DNA from: Promethearchaeota archaeon
Lineage (GTDB): Archaea > Asgardarchaeota > Lokiarchaeia > Sigyniarchaeales > SOKP01
Direction: 5' to 3'
DNA length: 64,000 bases
Assembly: GCA_016839585.1 (NCBI GenBank)
Contig: JAEOTZ010000050.1
Location: forward strand, 41,900-105,899
Both the position numbers and the translations under genes were made by a program. Below are positions 37,951 to 47,163 of the stretch, piece after piece (the stretch's first letter is position 1; each line of letters opens with the position of its first letter). The notes under the pieces were generated by a model, which did not search any database, was not told where the DNA came from, and was given only the letters and a program-made list of their open reading frames with translations.

Positions 37951-38112
37951 TTTTTCAACCTTACATTAAAGTCTAGACCTTACAATATAATTACCTTAAG
38001 ATCTTTATAAATATTGCGAATCATTACTATATAGGTACAAATCGGTATATTTATATATATTCATTGATATTTATACAATAATGGGTATAATAATATTTGA
38101 AAAGGTTATGGA

Positions 38113-38175
38113 ATGGGTATAGAATCAGATAATAGTAAGAGTTTAGATATAAATTTGTGCCCTGAATGTAGTGGC
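38113..38175 (+). pseudogene. Start of a zinc-ribbon gene, cut at the palindrome
   Basis: ATG at 38113 opens MGIESDNSKSLDINLCPECSG, which looks like the N-terminus of an archaeal TFB or similar zinc-ribbon protein. The frame loses sense at the palindrome 38161-38187, where the methyltransferase frame takes over. The 5' part may be a leftover of the gene into which the methyltransferase was joined. Confidence 0.4.
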
Positions 38176-38187
38176 ACTACATTCAGG
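38161..38187. repeat. Perfect 27-bp palindrome over the methyltransferase start
   Basis: CCTGAATGTAGTG, one central G, then CACTACATTCAGG: 13-bp perfect arms. The GTG start of the methyltransferase (38171) is in the left arm. Possible roles are an operator, a modification or recombination site, or an RNA hairpin that hides the start codon. Confidence 0.85.
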
Positions 38188-39130
38188 AGGTCATTTAACC
38201 CATTCTTTCGATACTTATCAGGGTTCTTTTTCAGCACAGATGATTCGAGCTTTAATAAATTATTGCAATCTTAAAAAAGGCGCCATCATTTTAGATCCCT
38301 TTAGTGGTTCCGGTACGACATTGATAGAAGCCATTTTGTTAGGGTTTATAGTTATAGGAATTGATATTAACCCTATTGCCTGTTTAAGTAGTTATGTAAA
38401 ATCGCAGTTATTGGGTTATGACTTAGATGATCTTATCCAGGGCAGCAAGAAATATTTTAATTTTGAATATTACAATAAGTTTACTAACGCTCTCCAATGC
38501 AGCACATTCTTAAAATTAGAGATGAAAGAATTATTTTATCTTTTTTTGTACATCCGTGCTTTTTTAGCTCAGCAAAAATATGATATTGATTCTTATTTTG
38601 CTTTTAAGAGCTTATATCGAGATATTGTCAAGACGTTACAAGCGTTTGATCGGTTAAAGAATAGATTAGATATTAATTTAGGGAGAGTATCAGTTATCTG
38701 CGATAATAAACTTAATGTTTTAAAGCGGTTTAAAGCCGAGTCTATTGACGGCATTATTACTTCACCCCCTTATATTTCCATGGTTGATTATATTAAGAAT
38801 GATTTACCTGTACTTCAGAAATTTTTTCAGAAAGAAGATGTAAATATCGCAAAGAGCAATCAAATAGGTCGTAGGTTCAAGAATCCAGAGAAGACCCTTA
38901 ATATGTTTTGGAGCAAGATGAACAATTTTACCGGTGAGACTTATAGAATTCTTAAGGATCGCTCAAAATTAATTTTGGTTGTAGGGAAGAGTAATTTAAT
39001 GGAAAAAAAGTGTATTCAGATCGCTCAGGATAATGGATTTATGCTTGATAAATCTATCCTAAAAAGATATCGTGATTTTAAAAAGAATTACTTGAAATAT
39101 GAATATATTGTTATTTTAGAAAAGACTTAG
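38171..39130 (+). CDS. DNA methyltransferase (amino-methyltransferase, SPPY type)
   Basis: SAM-dependent DNA base methyltransferase. Residues 38-47 hold motif I (LDPFSGSGTT), followed by motif II-like VIGIDINPIA; motif IV is ITSPPYISM. TSPPY usually marks N4-cytosine or N6-adenine enzymes. The N-terminal GGHLTHSF-x-x-YQGSF resembles the H-x-YP-x-KF segment of such enzymes. The order motif I before IV is normal for this class. GTG start inside a palindrome, no good ribosome-binding site visible. No restriction enzyme is directly adjacent; a CoiA-like nuclease lies 3.7 kb away. Confidence 0.85.
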   Translation: MALHSGGHLTHSFDTYQGSFSAQMIRALINYCNLKKGAIILDPFSGSGTTLIEAILLGFIVIGIDINPIACLSSYVKSQLLGYDLDDLIQGSKKYFNFEYYNKFTNALQCSTFLKLEMKELFYLFLYIRAFLAQQKYDIDSYFAFKSLYRDIVKTLQAFDRLKNRLDINLGRVSVICDNKLNVLKRFKAESIDGIITSPPYISMVDYIKNDLPVLQKFFQKEDVNIAKSNQIGRRFKNPEKTLNMFWSKMNNFTGETYRILKDRSKLILVVGKSNLMEKKCIQIAQDNGFMLDKSILKRYRDFKKNYLKYEYIVILEKT

Positions 39131-39211
39131 GATGGAAATAAGGCTAAAATAATAATTTTATCATAAATGTTAAATATTAATTCATCCAATATTTACCCAA
39201 TCCAATAATTT

Positions 39212-41955
39212 ATGGGTGAAATAAAACGAGAGAAAAAAGTAAATTAAAAACGATTATAATAGCTTTAGCGATAGTTTTCACATTTTATAATGTCTTCAAT
39301 GATCAGGATAGAACTATGGAAATTGGGGAAGAACCTAATTTAAGAAATCCAATAATATCAAGCTACTGGACGACAAATTTTATACATATTGATGGCAATT
39401 GGTCAGCTACAGCATTTACCTATGATTGGTGTAATGGCGATGGATCATGGGAAAATCCCTACATAATTGAAAACGTTACTATTGATGCAAGTAGTTCACC
39501 AACAGGAAGCGGGATCTATATAAAGAATTCTAAAAATGATTATTTTATCATCAAAAATTGTACAGCTTATAATTCAGGGACAGATTATTATGACGGAGGA
39601 ATTAAATTGGAAAATACTAACAATGGGACGTTAATAAATAATAATTGTTCTAATAATGCAGGATGTGGGATTGTAATGATTTTAGGCTGTGAAAACAATA
39701 CTCTAAGAGGAAACACCGCAAATGAAAATAGTTATAATGGGATACGGTTAAATGATTTTTGTAGCAATAATTTCATTCTGGACAATACCATATACAATAA
39801 CCAATATCAAGGGGTATATATAACTGAGTATTGCGATTATAACGATATTTCGGGGAACATTATTAATGATAACCATGATGATGGGATACATTTAGATAGT
39901 AGCAGTTATAATACTTTCTTTGGAAATACTATAACTAATAATAATGGTGCTGGAATATTTATACATAGATGCAATCATAACACCATCTCTGGGAACACTG
40001 TAAATTACAATACTGGACCTGGGATTTATTTATCTAATGGGAATCCCCTCAATAATGATCACCATAATGTCTCGGAAAATACCATTAACTATAATAACGT
40101 CGGAATAACTCTCTATGTCAGCAATTTAAATATGATCTACCAAAACACTGCTAATGACAATCCAAATTTTGGTATGACTTTATATGATTCTGATAACAAC
40201 ACTATTTTGGAAAACAACTTTAACCATAGCGATTATGGGATATATTTATCGGAATGCGAGTATAACAACATTTCCGGAAATATGGTAAATAACCATAGAA
40301 CCTATGGAATATTATTTGATAGTTGCTATAATAATACTCTCATGGAAAATACCTTATACAATAATTTTAATGGAATATTTTTAGAATATTCTGATGATAA
40401 TTCCCTAGTGGGAAATACTGCGAATAGTAATGGATGGAACGGAATACATATATATGAAAGTTATAATAATAGTCTCTTAGGAAACACTGCAAATAATAAT
40501 CATAATAGAGGAATATACTTATTTCACTTCTGCGATGGTAACAATATTGTGGGAAATATTTTAAATGATAATTGGTTATTTGGTATAGATTTATCTGATG
40601 ATTGCGACAATAACATCCTCTTAGGAAATACTGCATATAATAACACAGATCATGGGATACATTTGGAAGCTCATTGTGATAATAATACAATCTCGGGAAA
40701 TTATCTATTGAATAATACGGGATTAGGTTGTTTCATAAATAACCTATGTAATGATAATCTAGTTTACCTAAATAATTTCATTGGAAATAAGTACAATGCT
40801 AGGGATGATGGAACCAACAATCGATGGGATAATGGGACAATTGGTAATTTCTGGGATGATTTCACGGGAATTGACGCGAATGATGATGGAATTGGGGATA
40901 CTCCTTATGACCTCCTTCCAATAGGAGGAAGTATGGATAATTTCCCAATATGGGATGATGGACCCCATGTTATTACCATAATCTCACCTAAATTTGGGGA
41001 TGCGTATGGAACAATTGCTCCAAGTTTCAATGTCTCGATAAACTTTCCAGTTTTAGATACTTCATGGTATACCGTAAATAATGATATTACAAAATACATC
41101 TTCAATGGATCTTCTGGAACAATAAATCAAACTGCCTGGGATGGTTGTGAAGATGGAATTGTATTAATTAGATTCTTTGTAAATAATACTGTTGGAAACT
41201 CTAGTTCTACTGAAGTCTTTGTCTTTAAAGATACAAAGATACCAATTATTAATATTATTTTTCCAATTAATAATTCTATATTCAGAGAATCTCCTCCAGT
41301 TTATTATTTATCAATAGAAGAAGTAAATTTGAATGTAACTTGGTATACGATGGATGGAGGTATTACTAATATAACTTTTACAGAATTAACGGGGATAATA
41401 AATCAGACCTTATGGGAAGCGATTCCAAATGGTCAAGTGACCATCAGATTCTATGCTAGAGATGTTGCCGGTCGTATAAACTATGGTGATGTATTTGTCA
41501 TAAAAAATGTCCCTTATCATCTATTATACGTGGAAATTATTGATCAATCTTTCTCTAAAGATGAGTTTAATATAACATTTTATATTTTTGATGAAAATGC
41601 TCAAGGGATTACACCAAATATAATTCAAATGTGGTGGAATGGAACTGATGTAAGTGATGATGTTCAAAATCTTGGGAATGGTTATTTTTTCGTATCATTA
41701 AATCCTATAACCGTAGGTCCTGGAGATGATCCTATATTGCTTTCCATGATCATTTCTGCTGACGGATATGAAGAAAAATCCTTCGAGACATATATTACGG
41801 TAGATCCAGCCACTTTGGAGAAGGAAGCTGGTGGTAGAGAAGAATTTCCCCTAGTTATCATTATTACAATCAGTTCAACGATAGGGGCTATAGGAGCAAC
41901 TGTAATTTCAATAGGAATATGGCGTAAAAGAAGATCGCCAAAAAAAATGAAGTAA
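39212..41955 (+). CDS. Parallel beta-helix (NosD-like) surface protein, with a frameshift near the start
   Basis: Large secreted protein. From about residue 50 there are some 20 repeats of the type GNT-x-N-x-N-x-x-GI-x-L-x-x-x-x-x-N, the NosD/right-handed beta-helix pattern, then two or more Ig-like domains and a C-terminal membrane span with RKRRSPKK. From ATG 39316 no signal peptide is present, but codons upstream in the same frame read TIIIALAIVFTFYNVF, a signal sequence. Its ATG at 39212 (MGEIKREKK) is in another frame; a one-base change in the A6 run at 39233-39238 would join them. Confidence 0.7.
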
Positions 41956-42024
41956 GTTATATTACCAATTTAACCAATTTTTTTTTAATTTTTAACTTAT
42001 TTTTTTTTATGTATAATTTTTCTG

Positions 42025-42043
42025 TATATTTAAATACTTATAT
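42025..42043 (+). promoter_or_regulatory. TATA-like promoter before the inverted-repeat element
   Basis: TATATTTAAATACTTATAT, a good archaeal TATA sequence. A start about 25 bases downstream would be near 42060, just before the nested stems at 42074. A similar TTTAAATACT sequence lies, on the minus strand, upstream of the CoiA-like operon. Confidence 0.45.
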
Positions 42044-42073
42044 CATATAGATATAGTATAGCGTATCAAAGAG

Positions 42074-42163
42074 TGGTGAGATTACTTTTTGGGATATTAG
42101 CTTTTTTTAACGAGCAACTTTGTTGGCCCAAACAAAGTTCTTAAACAATATCCCCTCTCACCA
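42074..42163 (+). ncRNA. Candidate structured RNA with three nested stems
   Basis: Non-coding stretch with nested complementarity: TGGTGAGA (42074-42081) with TCTCACCA (42156-42163), GGGATATT (42091-42098) with AATATCCC (42147-42154), and AACTTTGTT (42116-42124) with AACAAAGTT (42131-42139) around a six-base loop. All 25 pairs are Watson-Crick. A TATA box lies at the right distance. No open frame of note. It could also be a terminal structure of a mobile element. Confidence 0.45.
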
Positions 42164-42409
42164 TAGTTTGTCCTAATATCATACTTGGAGAATTTGACTA
42201 AATAATAAAAAATTCATTAGTAACCTTTTCTCTTATAATAAATCGCAAATATTAAAACCTATCTCAATTGGACTTTATTCTAATATTTATTTTCGCCTGC
42301 CCATTTACAGGCCAAACATAGTTCTGGTATTATCATTTTTTCCCTAGTGGTAATAATTCATTTTGTCTTATCTAAATTTATAATCCTCTTATATTTAAAT
42401 ATTTTTACT
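42164..42409. other. Non-coding stretch with a second, related motif
   Basis: No gene. GGCCAAACATAGTTCT (42310-42325) closely matches GGCCCAAACAAAGTTCT (42125-42141) in the structured element, and GCCTG (42295-42299) can pair with CAGGC (42308-42312). Also CATAGTT...TATCAT occurs at 42162-42182 and again at 42317-42335. A diverged second copy is possible. Confidence 0.35.
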
Positions 42410-42433
42410 ACAGTTTGATAAATATCAAACTGT
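42410..42433. repeat. Inverted repeat, 10-bp perfect arms
   Basis: ACAGTTTGAT, spacer AAAT, ATCAAACTGT. It lies 20 bases beyond the stop of the minus-strand gene at 42454 and just after a TATA-like TATATTTAAATA (42391-42402) on the plus strand. Could be a 3' hairpin for the minus-strand operon or an operator. Confidence 0.7.
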
Positions 42434-42453
42434 TTCTCATGGTTTCGGATAAT

Positions 42454-42801
42454 TTATGGGATGCTGTATTCTTTAATTGTATTTTTTTCAATAATTTTTA
42501 TTAATTTAGGAGTTATGTCAAAATTTTCTCCCCCTAATAACACTCCAGTTTTAGAAAAGAAGTAGATTCTAAGGTCTTTATCATATTCTACTTGTACTAA
42601 ATAATGAGGATGGGAAGTTTTAGCAATAATTATTCTTTTAAATGGTTCTCCTTTAATAAAGACGGTCTCATCTTTAATTCTTAAGATTTTTATATTTGAC
42701 GGTTTTTTCTCCCTGTATTCTTTTTTCCCAAACTTAACAATTTCTTTTAAGACCTTTCTACCAGATATCATAAATATCTCTAAGATCGAACTTGAATTCA
42801 A
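42454..42801 (-). CDS. Hypothetical protein cotranscribed with the CoiA-like nuclease
   Basis: 115 residues if started at the TTG (42801) that overlaps the TGA of the nuclease gene, or about 105 from ATG 42771. Mixed alpha/beta: VFIKGEPFKRIIIAKTS, HPHYLVQVEYDKDLRIYFF. No family known. The four-base overlap means the two proteins are made together and may act together. Confidence 0.5.
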   Translation of the reverse strand: MNSSSILEIFMISGRKVLKEIVKFGKKEYREKKPSNIKILRIKDETVFIKGEPFKRIIIAKTSHPHYLVQVEYDKDLRIYFFSKTGVLLGGENFDITPKLIKIIEKNTIKEYSIP

Positions 42802-43658
42802 TTATTTATAAAATCATCGATTTTAATTTCTATTTGCTCTCGAAAGTGATTCTTATCGTCTAGCATATGTCCATGTTTTAGTATCTTTATACCTTTTTTC
42901 CATTTTAAGGCATTGTAAGGGATATAATATCCATATTTTTCTTTAAAGTGTGAGATAATCTCTCTTGTTGGAATCCTAAGATTTATAAGTTCTTCTCTTT
43001 TCTTTCTCTCTTTTAACTTTTTTTTACAGACATTAGTAATATATTGATTTATTTCTTTAATGCACGACCATTCAACATTCACATCTCGAAACCGTGCCAG
43101 TTTATATTTTTTGCCAGTAAATACCAATTCTAAGGAAGGGATTGAACCACAGATGACACTTCTCTGTTTTTTATACCGTACATAACGCATCATCCCATTG
43201 CCATCCATCTTATATTGAAAATACTTGGTAAAATGTAAGGGATAGACAGGAGTTAATAGGCCATCCTTAGTCATGTTCATGCAATAGACTCGCCCCTTAT
43301 ACATTTTTTGCAATTGTTCCTCCTCTATGGATACCAGAATTCCATCTTGATTTATTGGCAATTTATTATAGGTAATACCGTTATGAATCCATAAAACATA
43401 GATCCCTTTTCGACTATAATCTAAGGTACGTTCTTTAAGCTCTTCTGGGCTTATTTTGGTATGTTGGAATTCAATCACGAATTTCTTACCATCAGATAAC
43501 TCACCGTAAAGGTCAGCTCTGCGATTGCCAATCATCCGTTCCAATTCGATTTTTGTTATATTATTGTCGTTCGGAAGATTATCCTGAAAATATAACTTCA
43601 TTCTCATATGTTCAATAGATTCAGATTTCTTTTCTTCGGACTGATTTGATATTTCCAT
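42798..43658 (-). CDS. CoiA-like PD-(D/E)xK nuclease
   Basis: 286 residues. Residues 45-90 hold RRADLYGELSDGKKFVIEFQ and then EELKERTLDYSRKGIYVLWI, the PD-(D/E)xK core of competence-protein CoiA relatives (catalytic D, then E-x-Q, then an arginine and WI). In bacteria CoiA supports DNA uptake and recombination; related proteins also appear near defence genes. The C-terminus is basic and may bind DNA. First gene of a two-gene operon. Confidence 0.7.
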   Translation of the reverse strand: MEISNQSEEKKSESIEHMRMKLYFQDNLPNDNNITKIELERMIGNRRADLYGELSDGKKFVIEFQHTKISPEELKERTLDYSRKGIYVLWIHNGITYNKLPINQDGILVSIEEEQLQKMYKGRVYCMNMTKDGLLTPVYPLHFTKYFQYKMDGNGMMRYVRYKKQRSVICGSIPSLELVFTGKKYKLARFRDVNVEWSCIKEINQYITNVCKKKLKERKKREELINLRIPTREIISHFKEKYGYYIPYNALKWKKGIKILKHGHMLDDKNHFREQIEIKIDDFINN

Positions 43659-43701
43659 TTTCCTATTTTCTTTGCTTTTTATCTTTTTACAAGTAAATAA
43701 A

Positions 43702-43717
43702 GTATAGAGTATTTAAA
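43702..43717 (-). promoter_or_regulatory. TATA-like promoter of the CoiA-like operon
   Basis: On the minus strand TTTAAATACTCTATAC, about 45 bases before the ATG at 43658. It resembles the TATA box at 42025. Confidence 0.4.
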
Positions 43718-43833
43718 CTTCCCAGAAGTGCCAAATTATTAATTTTTTTTTCCCTTTTTTTTTAAATAAAGGAAGATCTTTCTAATTAGTACCCCCCATT
43801 AATTTTTAATAAATGATTTTTCAAAGGATAAAA

Positions 43834-45738
43834 ATGGCTGAGAAAGAAAAAGTTCAGGATAAGAAAGAAAAGATAGAATATCTTGTTAAGGAGATTTCTC
43901 GCCATAGGTATCTTTATTATAATGCTCAGCCAGAAATTTCTGATGCAAAGTATGACGCTTTAGAAGATGAGTTACGAGGACTTGATCCAGATAATCCAAT
44001 ATTATTTAAGATTGGTGTGGATTCTTCCGAGCTTTTCACAAAACGTGAGCATATTATACCTATGTCTTCTCAGGATAAGGTTACAAACCCCCCTGAATTT
44101 ACTAAATGGGCAAGAAAATGCAATTATACAACTTTTCTCATCCAATTTAAGTTAGATGGCATAAGTATAGAATTACAGTATGAGAATGGAGTTTTAAAGT
44201 ATGCTATTACTCGTGGTGATGGAAAAATTGGAGATGATGTATCCGCTAATGTAATTAAAATGAAAGGATTTGTTCCTAAGTTGAAGGTTTCTTTTTCTGG
44301 TGCGGTTCGAGCTGAGATCTTAATGTTTCATGATATTTATGAAGAGAAATATAACCAAATGCAAAATTGCAGAAATGCGGCAGGAGGCATAGTACGAAGA
44401 AAAGATGGAGTTGGGAGTGGAGATCTCAATTTAGTCTATTACGATGCAATTGCCTTAGATGATAAGGTTCAATTTGAAAGCGAGATTAAGAAAGTAAAGT
44501 GGTTACAAGAACAGGGATTTCCCACTATTAAGACTAAGATTGTACATTCTGTGAAGGAAGTAATTGATACCCGTGAATATGTGATGGATTCGCTTCGAGA
44601 TACTTTAGAGTATGATATTGATGGGCTTGTTATTAAGGGAAATACTATCGATTTAGAAGATATGAAGAGAGTAAGACCAATGACTCAGATTGCATTTAAA
44701 TTTCAAGCAGAGGAGATTGAGACTGTTTTATTAGATGTAGAATGGAGTTTGAGTGGACATAATTATACTCCTGTTGCGATTGTTGAGACTGTAAAATTAA
44801 TGGGAACGAATGTGAGCAGGGCAAGTTTAGCAAATCCTAATTTAATTGACGAGTTAAAGTTGAAGATTGGCTCAGAAGTAATGATTAGCAAAAGAGGAGA
44901 TATTATTCCAAAAATAGAGCGGGTATTAGGAACACCCTCTGATGCTAAAGATATTGTCGTTCCAGATACCTGTGAGGTATGTAAAACTCAATTAGTTAAT
45001 GAAGGGACTCGATTGTATTGTCCTAATGAATTGTGTCCCAAACGGTTATACCATCGTCTTATAAAATGGATAAGTAAGCTCAATGTGAAGCATTTTAGCG
45101 AAAAGTTAATGCTCTCTAAATTATTTGATACAGGTAAGTTACAAAAAATTGTCGATTTTTATGATTTAAAAGTGTCAGATCTGACTATTTTTGAGGGTGT
45201 GAAGGAAACCTCTGCCAAAAAGGCATTGGATAATTTATTTCGGGTAAAAGAAGTTCTGTTAGCCACCTTTGTTGCTGGATTTGATATTGAAAATATGGGA
45301 GAACAATTAGTACAGAGGGTAGTAGATGCTGGTTTTGATACTTTAGAAGATATTAAAGACGTTTCCGTTTATGAGTTATCAAGGATTGACGGATTTGCTG
45401 AAACTACTGCTCACTATTTAATTAATGGGGTGAACACTCTCTATCAAGATATGTTAGATGTATTAAATACCAATAAAATTAAAATAAAGGGAAAAAAGAT
45501 GGGAGGAAAGTTAGAAAGTTTGAGTTTTTGTTTTACTGGAAAGCTTAATACTATGAATCGAGCAGAGGCAGAACACCTTGTAGCTGAACATGGAGGAATT
45601 GCTAAGAGTGGGGTTGTAAAAGGGCTGTCATACTTAGTGACCAACTCCACAGAGAAGACTGCTAAATATGTAAAGGCTCAAGGACAGGGAACAAAAATAA
45701 TATCAGAGCAAGAATTCCTTGATATGATAAATAAATAA
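43834..45738 (+). CDS. ligA: NAD-dependent DNA ligase
   Basis: Seals nicks in DNA using NAD. All LigA parts are present in order: domain Ia with HRYLYYNAQPEISDAKYDALE, the adenylated lysine in FKLDGIS (codon 44149), an OB fold, a four-cysteine zinc finger (CEVC, then CPNELC), helix-hairpin-helix units and a C-terminal BRCT domain (LSFCFTGKLNTMNRAEAE). I start at ATG 43834, which has AAAGGA six bases upstream. Archaea normally use ATP-dependent ligases, so this is probably acquired from bacteria. A T-run follows the stop. Confidence 0.95.
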   Translation: MAEKEKVQDKKEKIEYLVKEISRHRYLYYNAQPEISDAKYDALEDELRGLDPDNPILFKIGVDSSELFTKREHIIPMSSQDKVTNPPEFTKWARKCNYTTFLIQFKLDGISIELQYENGVLKYAITRGDGKIGDDVSANVIKMKGFVPKLKVSFSGAVRAEILMFHDIYEEKYNQMQNCRNAAGGIVRRKDGVGSGDLNLVYYDAIALDDKVQFESEIKKVKWLQEQGFPTIKTKIVHSVKEVIDTREYVMDSLRDTLEYDIDGLVIKGNTIDLEDMKRVRPMTQIAFKFQAEEIETVLLDVEWSLSGHNYTPVAIVETVKLMGTNVSRASLANPNLIDELKLKIGSEVMISKRGDIIPKIERVLGTPSDAKDIVVPDTCEVCKTQLVNEGTRLYCPNELCPKRLYHRLIKWISKLNVKHFSEKLMLSKLFDTGKLQKIVDFYDLKVSDLTIFEGVKETSAKKALDNLFRVKEVLLATFVAGFDIENMGEQLVQRVVDAGFDTLEDIKDVSVYELSRIDGFAETTAHYLINGVNTLYQDMLDVLNTNKIKIKGKKMGGKLESLSFCFTGKLNTMNRAEAEHLVAEHGGIAKSGVVKGLSYLVTNSTEKTAKYVKAQGQGTKIISEQEFLDMINK

Positions 45739-45834
45739 TTTTTCTTATTTTTTTTTTAATTTGCATAATAATTTATATTTATGTATCTTATACCATTTTA
45801 ATACTAAGCTCAGCAAAAGAAAAGATGATTACTT

Positions 45835-46797
45835 TTGGGTAAGAATAAAGAGAATATCGGTGATATTTTAATTAAAGCGATGGATTATCTTAACAATGGT
45901 AAATTTAAAGATTCCATTGTTTACTGGGAAAAAGCATTAGCGTTAAATGCCAAAAATCCAACAGCGTGGGTAATGATGGGACAAGCATATGAAGGTCTTG
46001 CAAATTGGAGTAAAGCAATTGAATGTTATGACAAAGTTTTAGCAATTAATCCTCAACATCAATCTGCACAGTGGTTTAAGGAGATAGCTTTAGAGAAATT
46101 AAATCCCCCTAAGAAAGTTGAGAGAGATGAGCGTCTACCAAGTAAAGGGGTACTCTCACCTTTAGCAGATAAAGTTCTGGACGCTTATCTAGTTGAAAAA
46201 ACAAAAGAATATCTGGATGATTTTGTAAAGACAGAAGAGGGAAAAAACTTTATGCAAAAGGCAAAGTCATATTGGGATCAAATCCCTTATGAAATGAAAG
46301 AGACTATTCGTCTTATTCACGAAGTCCCTGATCCTTCTGAAAGAGCTGATTTATTAAAATTATACAGAGAGTCAGTAGCAGCTCAGCGAACTGCTGATAC
46401 ATTGTTTGTCTATGAGCGATTAGCTCTTCATTTGACTAATAATGAATTTGTATGGAATATGTTTGTTAATGCTACCATTAAATATAAAATGGATCCTACT
46501 AAATGTCTCGAAATGCTCAATGGAGCACTAAAAGGCAATCCTAAAGATCATCTCAAATGGGGACTTCTTGGTCTTTTGGATTTAGCACTTGGTAAATTAA
46601 AAGATGCTCTTGATTGTTTCAATAAACAGTTAGAACTTGAACCCGATAACTTAGATCCTTATAGCCGCATTAGTATGGTTTATGAACTTGAGAATAATAT
46701 ACCAAAATCAATTGAATATTTAGAAAAATATGTTAAAGCATTTCCAAATGATTCCCTTGCTCAAAAAGATTTGGAAAAGCTAAGGAGAAGAAAATAA
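45835..46797 (+). CDS. TPR protein (320 aa)
   Basis: TPR units lie at residues 8-75 (DYLNNGKFKDSIVYWEKALAL, KAIECYDKVLAINP) and at 215-315 (ALDCFNKQLELEPDN, SIEYLEKYVKAFP), with a helical middle between. Start is TTG 45835. It is a protein-binding scaffold of the kind abundant in this genome. Transcribed with neither neighbour. Confidence 0.75.
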   Translation: MGKNKENIGDILIKAMDYLNNGKFKDSIVYWEKALALNAKNPTAWVMMGQAYEGLANWSKAIECYDKVLAINPQHQSAQWFKEIALEKLNPPKKVERDERLPSKGVLSPLADKVLDAYLVEKTKEYLDDFVKTEEGKNFMQKAKSYWDQIPYEMKETIRLIHEVPDPSERADLLKLYRESVAAQRTADTLFVYERLALHLTNNEFVWNMFVNATIKYKMDPTKCLEMLNGALKGNPKDHLKWGLLGLLDLALGKLKDALDCFNKQLELEPDNLDPYSRISMVYELENNIPKSIEYLEKYVKAFPNDSLAQKDLEKLRRRK

Positions 46798-47163
46798 TCT
46801 CTTACACCACTATCTCTTCAATCTCAAGACACTTTTCTTCTTATCAAAAATTTTGCCCAATAACTCTATTGCCATTATTTTAAAGTTTGATACCGATGAG
46901 CAAAAGTCTAAGCTACTTAAAAGCCCAAAGTTTCAGTAGGAGGAAATTACGAATACTTTACTGATTCATAAAAGGTTTAAGATCTAATTAATCAATTATC
47001 ATAATACGAATGATAAAACAGCATATGGGGATCAGAAATTTACAGGTAAGTGGAGAGAAATTTAATATATTTCAAGATTGGAGATGATTTAAGATTATAT
47101 GGCTGTTAAATTTAAATAGGAGAATTAATAAGTCATTGTTAGATAACAAAGATTTTATTAGTA
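46798..47163. other. Intergenic stretch, no gene seen
   Basis: 366 bases without a supportable frame; frames are short and broken by stops, and no RNA gene or clear repeat is visible. The last 60 bases are AT-rich and may hold the promoter of the next gene. Confidence 0.5.

Noticed and set aside
40367..40690. Tyrosine-rich minus-strand frames inside the beta-helix gene
   Set aside because: They are antisense shadows of the repeated Asn/Gly codons of the real gene.
39600..40760. CRISPR-like or tandem DNA array
   Set aside because: The periodicity is in the protein (beta-helix rungs), with variable DNA and no fixed spacers.
42074..42163. tRNA or H/ACA guide RNA
   Set aside because: No anticodon arm or T-loop consensus, and the 3' end lacks a clear ACA box at the right distance; left as an unclassified structure.
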